Of a stretch of 64,000 nt of DNA, positions 49,196-60,779 are shown in pieces. The DNA comes from Lysobacter sp. Root76 (GTDB lineage Bacteria > Pseudomonadota > Gammaproteobacteria > Xanthomonadales > Xanthomonadaceae). The notes under the pieces were generated by a model that had not been told where the DNA came from, did not search any database, and worked only from the letters and a program-made list of their open reading frames with translations. The stretch covers positions 57,307 to 121,306 of the forward strand of contig NZ_LMIK01000005.1 in the NCBI RefSeq assembly GCF_001428685.1. The letters run 5' to 3'. Each line of letters opens with the position of its first letter. The first letter of the stretch is position 1. Both the position numbers and the translations under genes were made by a program.

Positions 49196-49867
49196 TCAGT
49201 TCGGCGGGACGAAATCGACCGGGACGCGAACCTTGCTGGGCACGCCCACGCCGTTGCGCATCTCGGGGTTGAACTTCCACTTCCGTGCGGCATCCATGGC
49301 GGCGCGGTCGAGGTTGCGGTTACGGCTGGATTTCTCGACGGAGACGTCGAGCACGTTGCCCGAGGCATCAATGCTGATGACCAGGACCACGGTGCCGCCC
49401 ACGCCCTGACGCGCTTCGGTCGGCGGGTATTTCGGCGGATTGAGGCGCTTGGACGACGGATCGACGCCCGAGCTGATCGTCGTGGCCGGAGCCGGCGGAG
49501 CCGGGGGCGACGGCGGTTCGGCCTGAATGTCGACCGGGCTCGGTTCGTCCACCACGATCGGCGGCTCTTCCGGCGGCGGCGGCAGCGGCGTCGGCTGCGG
49601 CGCGGCCAGCTGACGGATCTGCTGCGGCGGCGGCGGTTCCGGCGGCGGCGGCGGCGGCGGCGGGGGCGGCGGCGGCGGCTTGATCAGGTTAACGACGGTG
49701 ACTTGCTCTTCCGCCTTTTCGGTTGCCGGCGGCGCCATGGGCGCGAGCAGCAAGAGCAGCGCCGCGACATGCACGGCGATCGCGGAGGTGATACCGGCGA
49801 TACGTGCCCAGTTCAGCCCTTCGCGGTCGTCATCTTTCTTAGCGTGGATTTCGAGGTCTTGCGTCAT
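49196..49867 (-). CDS. tonB: TonB, energy transducer to outer-membrane receptors
   Basis: TonB spans the periplasm and couples ExbBD to TonB-dependent receptors. The 223-residue protein has an N-terminal membrane anchor (GITSAIAVHVAALLLLLAP), an extended proline-rich region with a run of 13 consecutive prolines, and the C-terminal TonB domain (NPPKYPPTEARQGVGGTVVL; SGNVLDVSVEKSSRNRNLDR; AAMDAARKWKFNP). TonB of about 220 residues with this C-terminus is normal for xanthomonads. It has its own promoter-like sequence at 49959-49987 and heads the tonB-exbB-exbD1-exbD2 operon. Confidence 0.94.
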   Translation of the reverse strand: MTQDLEIHAKKDDDREGLNWARIAGITSAIAVHVAALLLLLAPMAPPATEKAEEQVTVVNLIKPPPPPPPPPPPPPEPPPPQQIRQLAAPQPTPLPPPPEEPPIVVDEPSPVDIQAEPPSPPAPPAPATTISSGVDPSSKRLNPPKYPPTEARQGVGGTVVLVISIDASGNVLDVSVEKSSRNRNLDRAAMDAARKWKFNPEMRNGVGVPSKVRVPVDFVPPN

Positions 49868-49958
49868 GCCGTCAGCTCGGGAAGTGTTTCCGGACGCAAG
49901 GGCGCCGCGGGCCGTCGTTCGGTTCGTGCAACCGTTTCCAGTCGCGCGAACCTCCTAG

Positions 49959-49987
49959 CATATACCAAACCACGCCCTAGGTTCCAA
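49959..49987 (-). promoter_or_regulatory. Probable sigma-70 promoter of tonB
   Basis: On the minus strand TTGGAA (49987-49982) and TATATG (49964-49959) are separated by 17 bp, which matches -35 and -10 boxes at ideal spacing. It lies about 90 bp before the tonB start, in the 146-bp gap after the TPR gene. I see no clear Fur box. Confidence 0.5.
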
Positions 49988-50013
49988 GGGCGGATTTGCC
50001 TATCGAGTGCCGA

Positions 50014-51243
50014 TTATTTACCCGGCAGCGCGATGATCTTCTTGGCGTCGTCGGGCTTCTTCACGCCCTTGGCGATCGCCTGCTTGGCGGCTTCCTTGGC
50101 CTCTGGAATGCGGTCTTCCTGCCACAAAACGCGTGCGAGATTGAGGTAGGTCTCGCCGTCGGGAGCGAGCGGGGCGGCTTTCTTGTACGCCTCGATCGAC
50201 GGGTTCACCTGGTCGGAGAAGTAGTAGGACTGGGCCAGGGCCAGGTAAGCCTGGAAATCCGGCTTCAGGATGCCCTTGGTCAGGCCTTCGTTGATGACGT
50301 CCGCGGCCTTCTTCTCGTTACCGTCGATCTGCAGGTAGGTCGAGTAGAGCTGGCGGTAGTCCTTGTCTTCGTTGAGCTGGCCGCCGGCGCGCAGCTTCTC
50401 CAGCACCGCTGCGGCCTTGTCGTACTGGTCGGCCTGCAGGTAGGTCGCGACCAGGTTGAGCTGGGCGCGCTTGTCGGTGGGGTTCTTGGAAGCGACGGCT
50501 TCGGCCATCTTGGTCGCTTCGCCGGTCTGACCGGATTCGGCGTAGGACGCCATCAGCAGCTGCTGCCAGTCGGACTTGGGCTCGGGCGAGGCGTCGATGG
50601 CCTGCTTGATGATCTTGGACGCGTCGGCGTAGCGCTCCAGACGGTACAGGGCGTTGCCCTTGACGATCAGGTGCTCGGGCTTGGTGCTCTTGGTCTCGCT
50701 CAGGAAGCGGTCCATGGTGGCGAGCGACTCGGCGTACTTGTCTTCCTGCAGCTGCAGCTGGGCCAGCATGAACATCGAGCTGTAGTGGCCGTTGTTGTCC
50801 AGGCCGTTGAATTCCAGGGCCTTGTTCAAGTAGCCGATGGCGGCGGCGGTGTCGTCGGCGTCGTAGGCCAGCTGCGCGGCGATCTGCGCGGCGAAGGCGT
50901 GGTCGTAGGCGTTGGCGGCGGAGTTGGCGATGATCTCGTCGGCGATGGCGCGCGCTTCGCTGCCCTTATCGGCGTCGTACAGATCCATCATCTTCTTCAG
51001 CTTGGGGGTGACCTTGGCCGAGGCCTTGGCGTCGGGCTGCTGACGGGTGGCGTTGGGGTATTCGACCTTGGACGCGGCGGCGGAAGCCTTCTTGTCTTCC
51101 TTCTTCTCGCCATGACGCTGACGGCGCTCCTCGGCCCGGTCCATCGCCGACTGCGCGTGAACCTGGGCGATCGAGCCCAGCGCAAGCACGGCGCCGATGG
51201 CGGCCGTCAGCACGGTGCGGTGGCGGGTGGGGAGCTTGTTCAT
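50014..51243 (-). CDS. Exported tetratricopeptide-repeat protein
   Basis: The 409-residue precursor has a Sec signal (RTVLTAAIGAVLALGSIAQV, cleavage likely after VHA), a charged stretch (ERRQRHGEKKEDKKASAAAS) and at least eight TPR-like helix pairs (AAIGYLNKALEFNGLDN; YAESLATMDRFLSETKSTKP; YDKAAAVLEKLRAGGQLNED; SIEAYKKAAPLAPDGETYLN). It is periplasmic by prediction and upstream of tonB on the same strand with its own spacing, so it may assist TonB-linked or envelope complexes; that link is positional only. The start at 51243 follows GAGGTGA; a GTG two codons upstream is the frame's first codon. Confidence 0.85.
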   Translation of the reverse strand: MNKLPTRHRTVLTAAIGAVLALGSIAQVHAQSAMDRAEERRQRHGEKKEDKKASAAASKVEYPNATRQQPDAKASAKVTPKLKKMMDLYDADKGSEARAIADEIIANSAANAYDHAFAAQIAAQLAYDADDTAAAIGYLNKALEFNGLDNNGHYSSMFMLAQLQLQEDKYAESLATMDRFLSETKSTKPEHLIVKGNALYRLERYADASKIIKQAIDASPEPKSDWQQLLMASYAESGQTGEATKMAEAVASKNPTDKRAQLNLVATYLQADQYDKAAAVLEKLRAGGQLNEDKDYRQLYSTYLQIDGNEKKAADVINEGLTKGILKPDFQAYLALAQSYYFSDQVNPSIEAYKKAAPLAPDGETYLNLARVLWQEDRIPEAKEAAKQAIAKGVKKPDDAKKIIALPGK

Positions 51244-51363
51244 GTTCACCTCAATCAGCTGCCGCGTGTGCGGGGTCGATGGCCGCAGGGCCGGGGGGCC
51301 GTCACGCTAACAGAAACGCGGGGCGGCGCGATACGGGGTTTTACTGTCTTTAATGCGTAGCGT

Positions 51364-52167
51364 TCATCCACACTTGGGCGTACGGCCGGCAGAACGGGCC
51401 TGCTGGTACACCGGCATGAGCCCGCCGGCGCGGGCGCGCAGTTCCTGGATGCGCGACTGCGGGTCCGGATGGGTCGACAGCCATTGCGGGGGCCGGCTGC
51501 TGCTGGCGGCGATCATGTTCTCCCACAGGTTGACCGCCTGCTGCGGATCGAAGCCGGCCTGGGCCATCAGCTGCTGGCCGACCACGTCGGCCTCGCTCTC
51601 CTGGGTGCGCGAGCCGGGCAGCAGGAACAGGCCCTGGACCGCGGCGCCGCCGAGCTGGTTGGTGGCGTTGGCCGCGCCCTCGCCGTAGCGCGAGCCGAGC
51701 AGGGCGCCGGCGATGCTCAGGCCGGTCTGGGCGGTCATCTGGCGGGTGATGCGCTCGTCGTGGTGGCGCGAGACGACGTGGCCGATTTCGTGGGCGATCA
51801 CCGCCGCCAGCTGATCCTGGTTCTTGGCGACGCTGAAGATGCCGGTGTTGACGCCGACCTTGCCGCCGGGCAGGGCGAAGGCATTGGGCGAGCTGTCGAC
51901 GAATACCGCGACGTCCCATTGCGCCTGCCAGCCGGGCGGCAGCTGGCGGGTCACCGTATCGACCACGCAGCGGACGTACCCGTTCTGGCGGGAATCTGTG
52001 CTGAGTTTGCCCTTTGACTTGGCCTCGACGAAGGCTTGCGCGCCCATCTGGTTGAGCTGTTCCTGCGACACCGCGCCCACGTTCTGGCGCCGCCCGGTGG
52101 GCGAGGTCGTGGTGGCGCAGGCGGTCACGATCAGCGCGATCGGGACACTGAGCAGTAGACGCTTCAC
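51364..52167 (-). CDS. M48-family metallopeptidase lipoprotein (LoiP/BepA-like)
   Basis: The 267-residue precursor has lipobox IVTACA (Cys17) and an M48 domain with zinc motif HEIGH in AAVIAHEIGHVVSRHHDERI and the third ligand in RTQESEADVVGQQLMAQAGF. FALPGGKVGVNTGIFSVAKN is a further family landmark. Related E. coli proteins (LoiP/YggG) are periplasmic proteases attached to the membrane that act on misfolded outer-membrane proteins. It lies 80 bp downstream of the CPBP protease gene and 120 bp upstream of the TPR gene; these may form one envelope-quality cluster. Confidence 0.93.
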   Translation of the reverse strand: MKRLLLSVPIALIVTACATTTSPTGRRQNVGAVSQEQLNQMGAQAFVEAKSKGKLSTDSRQNGYVRCVVDTVTRQLPPGWQAQWDVAVFVDSSPNAFALPGGKVGVNTGIFSVAKNQDQLAAVIAHEIGHVVSRHHDERITRQMTAQTGLSIAGALLGSRYGEGAANATNQLGGAAVQGLFLLPGSRTQESEADVVGQQLMAQAGFDPQQAVNLWENMIAASSSRPPQWLSTHPDPQSRIQELRARAGGLMPVYQQARSAGRTPKCG

Positions 52168-52247
52168 TTATGCGATTCCCCAGTACGTATGAACGCGTTG
52201 TAGACCGATCAGGATTAACTTTTCGTCAATCCCGACGAACCGGTGGC

Positions 52248-53099
52248 TCAGCTGTGCAGATAGAGCAGGGCACAGGCGAGCAAATTATTGATTCCATGTG
52301 CGGCTATGGGTCCCCAGAGCGTGCCGGTACGGCGGTAGACCCAGGCGAAAGAGGCGCCGATCGCGGCATAGGTCAGCCACAGCAGGGCGATCGCGCCGGG
52401 CCCGTTACCGCTCAGGCCGGGCACCTCGTGCATCAGGGCGAAGGCCAGGCTGCTCAGGACGATCCCCAGCCCTGGCAGGCCGGCGGCCCAGAAACGGCCG
52501 AACAGGACGCGCCGGAACAGCAGCTCTTCGTAGGCTGGCGCGGCCACGACCGCGAACAGCAGGGTCAGGGCGAACTGGCTGCGCAGGGCGGCCTGGATCA
52601 TCTGGACGTTGCTGGGGACGGGTTCGATGCCGAGCCGCTCGCCGATCCAGCTCAGCGCGGCGCTGAGACCGAACGCGGCCAGACCCACGCCCAGGGCCCA
52701 GCCCCAGGTCGCGGGGCGGCGTGCGGCGCGCCAGGAGGCGGCGCGTTCCTCGCTCCCGGCGCGGCGGCGCAGCAGGTAGACCGCCACGGCGGCGCCCCCT
52801 ACCGCGGCCATGGCCATGCTCAGCTGCGCGAGCGCGCCGGGCTGGCCGATCGCCTGCAGGGCGTCGGTGGCGGCCGAACCGGGCTGGCGCATGGCGATCT
52901 CCAGGCCGCGCGCGAACGCCCAGGCCATCATCGCGATCATGCTCAGCGCCAGCACGATCGCCACGGCGATGGCGAAGTCGAGCGCGGCGTGGCCGACCAC
53001 GGCGCGCACGCGCCGCGGTGGGGCTGCCTGCGCTAGCGCAGGCAGCGGCGGCGGGGCGAGCGCCGCGGCGGCGGCGCTGGCGGGCTCGGAGGCCGGCAT
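52248..53099 (-). CDS. CPBP-family intramembrane glutamic endopeptidase
   Basis: CPBP (Rce1/Abi) proteases cut within the membrane. The 283-residue protein has about eight hydrophobic helices, the diglutamate motif EELLFRRVLFG (in AAPAYEELLFRRVLFG), the second motif FALMHEVPGLSG with the catalytic His, and a third element AHGINNLLA near the C-terminus. The N-terminal about 30 residues are Ala/Pro-rich. Its start is only 10 bp from the gyrB stop, on the same strand, so it is probably read through from gyrB. Substrate unknown. Confidence 0.92.
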   Translation of the reverse strand: MPASEPASAAAAALAPPPLPALAQAAPPRRVRAVVGHAALDFAIAVAIVLALSMIAMMAWAFARGLEIAMRQPGSAATDALQAIGQPGALAQLSMAMAAVGGAAVAVYLLRRRAGSEERAASWRAARRPATWGWALGVGLAAFGLSAALSWIGERLGIEPVPSNVQMIQAALRSQFALTLLFAVVAAPAYEELLFRRVLFGRFWAAGLPGLGIVLSSLAFALMHEVPGLSGNGPGAIALLWLTYAAIGASFAWVYRRTGTLWGPIAAHGINNLLACALLYLHS

Positions 53100-53109
53100 C
53101 GTGCGTGGA

Positions 53110-55608
<2,499 letters not shown>

Positions 55609-56071
55609 TTAGCTGTAGGGGACTGAGGCCGAGTATACCGCGCCGCGGGGCCCCAGGTCCGGTGCCCCCGCCGCCCCGGTGAGATGCGAGCAGGAGAGGC
55701 GCTGCGCGGTGGTTCCGGCGCGATCCGGGCTGCGCCGGCCGGATTGGGCCGGGCGTGCCGCAGCGCGCGAGGGGAGGCTTCCTGTGGGGTCGCCGAGGTC
55801 GGGGGGAAGTGTCGGGCGGCAGGTGGGGTGAGTCTTGCGGGCTGGGAGGGTTCGCTGGTGTGGCCTTTGGCCCGTTCAAGGCTGAACGCTGGATTCAGGC
55901 CAACCGGCTTGGACTGGGCCATGCTGACGCGAGGGTCACTTCACGCCGCGGTGTTAGAGCCGGGCGCCGAGGGAGCGGTTGGTCAGCTCCTTAGTCGAGT
56001 CGGCCCATCGGATGGCCGTTCTCGCGCAAGCCCTCCGGCCAGGCCAGCGATTGCCGTCGCACCGGCGGTCC

Positions 56072-56266
56072 TTACTGTAGCCCTGGTGGCGCAGTCCATT
56101 CGCCCTGGTCGAAGTGATAGCGATGTTGCGCTACTGGTCGTTGGTTCGGGTTCGGGTTCGGAGCGCTGCTCAGGAAGAGCCTGTCGCTGGGCGAATCGAT
56201 GAAATCTAGCGGCAACTGGACGCAGCCGATGCCCCGGCCTTTGAACTCCCGGTTGTTTCGGTGGTG
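56072..56266 (-). pseudogene. Possible remnant of a degraded protein-coding gene
   Basis: A minus-strand frame encodes HHRNNREFKGRGIGCVQLPL then DFIDSPSDRLFLSSAPN and, near its stop (56074-56072), RYHFDQGEWTAPPGLQ. The amino-acid pattern is protein-like. Just upstream a different frame carries SYADLTENNRFLNITVGRVP, suggesting that a frameshift divides an original gene. There is no ribosome site, and I cannot identify a family. Chance cannot be excluded. Confidence 0.25.
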
Positions 56267-56716
56267 CAGGGACGCGGCCGACGGTGATGTTGAGGAAGCG
56301 GTTGTTCTCGGTCAGGTCCGCGTATGAGGGCCGCCGAGCTAGAACGGATCGCGGCGATCGCCCCTCGAGCAATTGCGAAGACGAGTCCCCCACGGCGACA
56401 TCCGGCTGCCGCAGCTCGTCGGATCGCCAGTCTCGACCTGGTTCTGCGGCTGCGCTGCCTGCGCGACTTGGGGGGCGCCGGCGGTGCGGGCCGCTTCTGC
56501 CCGCGACCTTAAGTCGGTCGGATGCCGAATGACAGGCATGACGAGCCGGGTGCTGGCTCCCAGGAGTCGAGGCTGACAGCTATCGCGGCGATCCGGGCCC
56601 AACCTGCTGGGCGGATGGCTGGCGGCGGCTTGGTAGCCCGGAGTCGGGCGGTGCTCCCACGGCGCGGCGCCATCAGCCGCGGACGAGCCCGGCCAGAAAG
56701 CCCAATGCCGGGTAGC

Positions 56717-56730
56717 GTTCCACGTGGAAC
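56717..56730. promoter_or_regulatory. parS site, ParB-binding
   Basis: GTTCCACGTGGAAC is a perfect 14-bp palindrome that differs from the parS consensus (GTTTCACGTGAAAC) only in the T-to-C and A-to-G pair, a variant characteristic of xanthomonad-type parS. First of five sites. Confidence 0.85.
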
Positions 56731-56756
56731 ACCGCAGGCCTGCGCTAGAGGCCCAT

Positions 56757-56770
56757 GTTCCACGTGGAAC
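56757..56770. promoter_or_regulatory. parS site, ParB-binding
   Basis: GTTCCACGTGGAAC, flanked as TGTTCCACGTGGAACA (56756-56771), a perfect 16-bp palindrome. It lies 40 bp from the previous site, 5 bp beyond the recF stop codon. Confidence 0.87.
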
Positions 56771-56775
56771 ACAGT

Positions 56776-57900
56776 TCAATCGGGTCGAAGCTCACCCTGT
56801 TCCACGTGGAACGTCATCACGGCCGCCCCGATTTCAGCCAGCGCGCTCGGCGCCTCGGTTCCGGTGATGAACACCTGGGCGCCGCTGGCGATCAGGCGCT
56901 CCAGCACCCGGCGCTGGTGGTGCCGATCCAGTTCCGAGGCCAAATCGTCCAGGGCGATCACCGGCCACTCGCCTCGGGCCTGGGCATGGTGCTCGGCCTG
57001 GGCCAGCAGGGCGGCGAGGGCGGTGAGCTTGGCCTGGCCACGCGACAGGGCCTCGCGGCCCGGCAGACCGCCGAACTGGATGCGCCAGTCGGCCCGGTGC
57101 GGCCCGACCGAGGTATAGCCGGCGATCTGGTCGCGCTCGCGGGCCAGCAGCAGGGCGTCGGCCAGGGGCAGCTCGTCGCGACGCCAACCGGGCAGGTAAT
57201 CCAGACGGGTATCGCCCAGGGCTGGGGCCAGATCCGCCGCCAGGGCCGCGAACCGGGGCTGCAGGTCCTCAAGGTAATGCTGACGGCGCCGGCTCAGCGG
57301 TTCGCCGGCATCGGCCAGTTCCCGGTCCCAGGCGTCGAGCTGGCCGTCGCGGGCGCGGGCCTTGAGCAGGGCGTTGCGCTGCTTCAGGGCTCGTGTGTAG
57401 CGCCGCCACAGGGAAATGAAGTCATGTTCCACGTGGAACAGTCCCCAATCCAGGTAACGGCGCCGGGCCTCGGCGCCGCCGGTGATCAGGGCGTGGCTGC
57501 CGGGTTCGAAGCTGACCACGGCCAAGGCCGCACACAACTCGCCGAGCTGGGCCACCGGGCTACCGTCCAGGCGGCCGATCCAGTCCTGTCCGGTGTGGCG
57601 CAGCCCGGCCTTGCGCAAGCGGGTCGTCCCGGCCTCGCCCTCGGCGATGCGCGTAGCGGCCGGCCCGACGCCTTCCTGCCACTCGACGAACACTTCCAGG
57701 GCCGGGTCGCCGGCCCGAACCAGCCCGTCGCGGACCCGGCCACGGAAGCTGCGGCCGTAGGCCATCAGGTGCAGGGCTTCCAGCAGGCTGGTCTTGCCGG
57801 CGCCGTTGTCGCCGGTGATCAGGTTGATCCCGGGGGCAGGCGCCAGCCTGACATCGGCAAAGCGGCGCAAACCGCGGGCTTCGAGGCGGGTTACGCGCAT
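56776..57900 (-). CDS. recF: RecF, recombination mediator SMC-like ATPase
   Basis: RecF loads RecA at gaps with RecO and RecR. The 374-residue protein has Walker A GDNGAGKTSLLEALHLMAYG, the signature-like LSRGQAKLTALAALLAQAE and Walker B VIALDDLASELDRHHQRRVL. RecF is usually 360-375 residues. Two parS sequences lie inside the gene: one encodes LFHVEHDF within the protein, the other TFHVEQGELRPD at the C-terminus, so the last residues are dictated by a ParB site. It is transcribed from the dnaA-dnaN side. Confidence 0.95.
   Translation of the reverse strand: MRVTRLEARGLRRFADVRLAPAPGINLITGDNGAGKTSLLEALHLMAYGRSFRGRVRDGLVRAGDPALEVFVEWQEGVGPAATRIAEGEAGTTRLRKAGLRHTGQDWIGRLDGSPVAQLGELCAALAVVSFEPGSHALITGGAEARRRYLDWGLFHVEHDFISLWRRYTRALKQRNALLKARARDGQLDAWDRELADAGEPLSRRRQHYLEDLQPRFAALAADLAPALGDTRLDYLPGWRRDELPLADALLLARERDQIAGYTSVGPHRADWRIQFGGLPGREALSRGQAKLTALAALLAQAEHHAQARGEWPVIALDDLASELDRHHQRRVLERLIASGAQVFITGTEAPSALAEIGAAVMTFHVEQGELRPD
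56799..56812. promoter_or_regulatory. parS site inside the recF 3' end
   Basis: GTTCCACGTGGAAC, 42 bp from the previous site. Read on the minus strand it encodes FHVE near the RecF C-terminus, so coding and ParB binding overlap. Confidence 0.85.
57426..57439. promoter_or_regulatory. parS site inside recF
   Basis: TGTTCCACGTGGAACA (57425-57440) lies in mid-gene and encodes LFHVEH in the RecF reading frame. It is 627 bp from the previous site. Confidence 0.85.
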
Positions 57901-57997
57901 TACGAGGCTCGACAGGGCGGCAAGCCGGGCAGGGCGCCCGGACGGTAGAAACGAGCACGCCCGGGCGGGCCGGGCGTGTCGTGAACTTGCGGGATGT

Positions 57998-58011
57998 GTT
58001 CCACGTGGAAC
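57998..58011. promoter_or_regulatory. parS site in the dnaN-recF gap
   Basis: GTTCCACGTGGAAC lies 98 bp upstream of the recF start, 35 bp beyond the dnaN stop, in the 145-bp intergenic space. Fifth and last site of the cluster; no further copy was seen in the window. Confidence 0.85.
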
Positions 58012-58045
58012 CTGTCGCTCGCGGTCGTCGCCGACCGCGGCCGGA

Positions 58046-59146
58046 TCACAGGCGCAGCGGCATGACCACGTGGCGGCACTTCTCGTTCGCCGCCTCGCGC
58101 ACCAGCGCCGAGGAGTTTGCGTCGCGCAGGGCGATCACGACGTGCTCGTCGCGCAGCGCGGTCAGTGCGTCGAGCAGGTAGTTGACGTTGAAACCCACCG
58201 CCAGGTCGTCGACCTTGGTGTCGGCCTCGACTTCTTCCTGCGCTTCTTCCTGTTCCGGGTTGTGGGCGCTGATCTTGAGCTGGCCGGGCGAGACCTCGAT
58301 GCGCACGCCGCGGTACTTCTCGTTGGACAGGATCGCCGCACGCTGCAAAGCCGCGCGCAGGATCTCGCGCTCGATCCGCACTTCGCGGTCGGCGCCGATC
58401 GGGATCACCGCTTCGTAATCCGGGAAACGGCCGTCGATCAGCTTGCTGGTGAAGGTCACATCGTCGCGCTTGACCCGGATGTGGCCGCGGCCCATCTCGA
58501 TCTCGATCTCGCGGTCGCCGCCTTCCAGCAGGCGCTGCAGCTCCTGCACGCCCTTGCGCGGCACGATGATCTGGCGCTTGGTCTGGCCGCCGCCTTCGTA
58601 GGCGGTTTCGCACAGCGCCAGGCGGTGACCGTCGGTCGCCACGCAACGCAGGCTGTTCTCGCGCAGATCGAACAACAGGCCGTTGAGGTAGTAACGCACG
58701 TCCTGCTGGGCCATCGCGAACGCGGTGCGTTCGATCAGTTCCTTCAGCGCCGCTTCCGGCACGCGTACGCGCTCGGTGGCTTCGACCTCGTCGATCGACG
58801 GGAAGTCGTTGGCCGGCAGGCTGGCCAGAGTGAAGCGCGAACGCCCGGCCTGGACGGTGATCTTCTCGGCCGTCTGGGTGACCGTCACCTTGCTGCCGTC
58901 GGGCAATGCGCGAACGATCTCGAACAGCTTGCGCGCCGGGATCGTGGTTTCGCCGTCCTTGGCATCGTCGACGACGATGCGCGAGACCATCTCGACTTCC
59001 AGATCGGTACCGGTCAGCGAAAGCTGTCCGTCCTTGACCTGGGCCAGCAGATTAGCGAGGACCGGCAGGGTCTGCCGGCGTTCGACTACGTTGACGACTT
59101 GCGCCAACGGCTTGAGAAACACTTCTCGTTGCAGGCTGAAACGCAT
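58046..59146 (-). CDS. dnaN: DNA polymerase III beta sliding clamp
   Basis: The beta clamp tethers polymerase III to DNA. The 366-residue protein, the standard length, has three homologous domains: MRFSLQREVFLKPLAQVVNV, LPVLANLLAQVKDGQLSLTG at the start, LASLPANDFPSIDEVE at about residue 125, RYYLNGLLFDLRENSLRCVATDGHRL (given in part) at about residue 160, and the terminal HVVMPLRL. It lies downstream of dnaA after 301 bp of origin-like DNA and is followed by recF. Confidence 0.97.
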   Translation of the reverse strand: MRFSLQREVFLKPLAQVVNVVERRQTLPVLANLLAQVKDGQLSLTGTDLEVEMVSRIVVDDAKDGETTIPARKLFEIVRALPDGSKVTVTQTAEKITVQAGRSRFTLASLPANDFPSIDEVEATERVRVPEAALKELIERTAFAMAQQDVRYYLNGLLFDLRENSLRCVATDGHRLALCETAYEGGGQTKRQIIVPRKGVQELQRLLEGGDREIEIEMGRGHIRVKRDDVTFTSKLIDGRFPDYEAVIPIGADREVRIEREILRAALQRAAILSNEKYRGVRIEVSPGQLKISAHNPEQEEAQEEVEADTKVDDLAVGFNVNYLLDALTALRDEHVVIALRDANSSALVREAANEKCRHVVMPLRL

Positions 59147-59447
59147 GCGGACCCCTTAGCCCCTAGTCGGTTCGGGCGGCAACGCCCAATACAAAAGAGT
59201 GGAATAAATCAAAAGCATGGTGGTGATGGTGTCGCCGAAAACCCGGGAAAACTGCATTAACTTGTTGTTTTTACTGGTTTTTCCGTGAGGTCAAAGTTCG
59301 GTAGAACCGGACCCTGAGCTGCTGCACAAGCTGTGGATAAATTTCGGGGCAAGGCGCCGGCCTCGATCTATCCACAGCTTGTACGCGTCTCGTGCACCGC
59401 TTTATTCGAAGAGTACCTGCAACCGGCGCCGTCCGTCGCCTGCGGGC
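59147..59447. other. Putative oriC part between dnaA and dnaN
   Basis: This gap has a perfect DnaA box on the minus strand (TTATCCACA, 59340-59332) and a one-mismatch box on the plus strand (CTATCCACA, 59368-59376), about 36 bp apart. The AT-rich stretch 59256-59286 (TTAACTTGTTGTTTTTACTG followed by GTTTTTCC) is the best unwinding candidate. It is the expected place for the xanthomonad origin. Confidence 0.7.
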
Positions 59448-60779
59448 TCATTCGCTGAGCTTGCGAATCAGCTTGTCCCAGTCTTCCCGCAGCTTGCCGT
59501 CGGTCTCCATCAGGGTGCGGATCTGCCGGCAGGCATGCAGCACGGTGGTGTGGTCGCGGCCGGCGAAGGCGTCGCCGATCTCGGGCAGGCTGTGCTCGGT
59601 CAGTTCCTTGGTCAGCGCCATCGCGACCTGGCGCGGGCGCGCCAGCGAGCGGGTGCGGCGCTTGGACAGCAGGTCCTTCATCTGCAGGCCGTAGTAATCG
59701 GCCACGGTCTTCTGGATGTTGGGAATGCCGATCGCCTGCTGCTGCGCGCGCAGCAGGTCGCGCAGGGTTTCCTGGGCGAACTCGGCGGTGATCGCGCGGC
59801 CGGTGAAGTTGGCGCGCGCGGTCAGGGTGTTGAGCGCGCCTTCCAGATCGCGCACGTTGCTGCGCATCTTCTTGGCGAGCAGGAACGCGACCTCTTCCGG
59901 GATCGCCGCGCCACGTTCCTTGGCCTTGGAGATCACGATCTGGGCGCGGGTCTCGAAGTCCGGCGGTTCGATCGCCACCGACAGGCCCCAGGCCAGGCGC
60001 GACTTCAGGCGCGGCTCCAAGCCCTCGACTTCGCGCGGGTAACGGTCGCAGGTCAGGATGATCTGTTGCTTGCCGTCGAACAGGGCGTTGAAGGTGTGGA
60101 AGAACTCTTCCTGGGTGCGGTCCTTGCCGGCGAAGAACTGGATGTCGTCGATCAGCAACGCGTCCACGCGCTGGAACTGACGCTTGAACTGATCCATGGT
60201 CTTGTCCTGCAGCGACTTCATCATCGCGCTGAAGAACTGTTCCGAACGCAGGTACATCACCCGCATCGCCGGGTTGGCTTCGCGCATGGCGTTGCCGGCC
60301 GCGAACATCAGATGGGTCTTGCCCAGGCCGGTGCCCCCGTACAGCAGCAGCGGGTTGTGCGCGCGTTCGCCGGGCTTCTGCGCGGCCTGCAGCGCCGCGG
60401 CGCGGCCGAGCTGGTTGCTGCGGCCTTCGACGAAGTTGTCGAAGGTGTAATGGGTGTCGAGGTTGCCCTGGAACGGCTCCACCGGCGCGGCGACCGGGGT
60501 CGGGCGGTAGGCGGCGGTCTCGGACTCGCGCGGCGGCGCCACGCGCGGCAGCGAGCCGATCTCCAGGCTGACCTCGGCGCTGCCGGCGAAATAGTTCAGC
60601 AGCTCGCGGATGCGCGCCAGGTAACGTTCGCGTACGTGCTCGACGACGAAGGCATTGGGCGCGTACAGCACCGTGACGTCGTCGCGTTGGGCCGCTTGCA
60701 GCGGTTTGAGCCAGGTGTGCACGTCCTCGACCGGGTATTCGGCTTCGAGTCGTTCGAGGCAGCGGGGCCAAGCTTCCAT
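59448..60779 (-). CDS. dnaA: DnaA, chromosomal replication initiator
   Basis: DnaA binds DnaA boxes and melts oriC. The 443-residue protein (start [20 protein letters not shown] at 60779) has domain I, a variable linker (about residues 85-115), the AAA+ domain with Walker [21 protein letters not shown] and Walker [21 protein letters not shown], and domain IV with the DnaA-box-binding signature [20 protein letters not shown]. The frame extends to 60827, but those 16 residues are not part of the conserved N-terminus. DnaA-box-like sequences flank the gene on both sides. Confidence 0.97.
   Translation of the reverse strand: MEAWPRCLERLEAEYPVEDVHTWLKPLQAAQRDDVTVLYAPNAFVVEHVRERYLARIRELLNYFAGSAEVSLEIGSLPRVAPPRESETAAYRPTPVAAPVEPFQGNLDTHYTFDNFVEGRSNQLGRAAALQAAQKPGERAHNPLLLYGGTGLGKTHLMFAAGNAMREANPAMRVMYLRSEQFFSAMMKSLQDKTMDQFKRQFQRVDALLIDDIQFFAGKDRTQEEFFHTFNALFDGKQQIILTCDRYPREVEGLEPRLKSRLAWGLSVAIEPPDFETRAQIVISKAKERGAAIPEEVAFLLAKKMRSNVRDLEGALNTLTARANFTGRAITAEFAQETLRDLLRAQQQAIGIPNIQKTVADYYGLQMKDLLSKRRTRSLARPRQVAMALTKELTEHSLPEIGDAFAGRDHTTVLHACRQIRTLMETDGKLREDWDKLIRKLSE

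Noticed and set aside
55684..56202. 172-codon plus-strand frame in the recF-gyrB gap
   Set aside because: No ribosome site, low-complexity Ala/Arg/Gly/Ser composition, and opposed by another equally weak frame.
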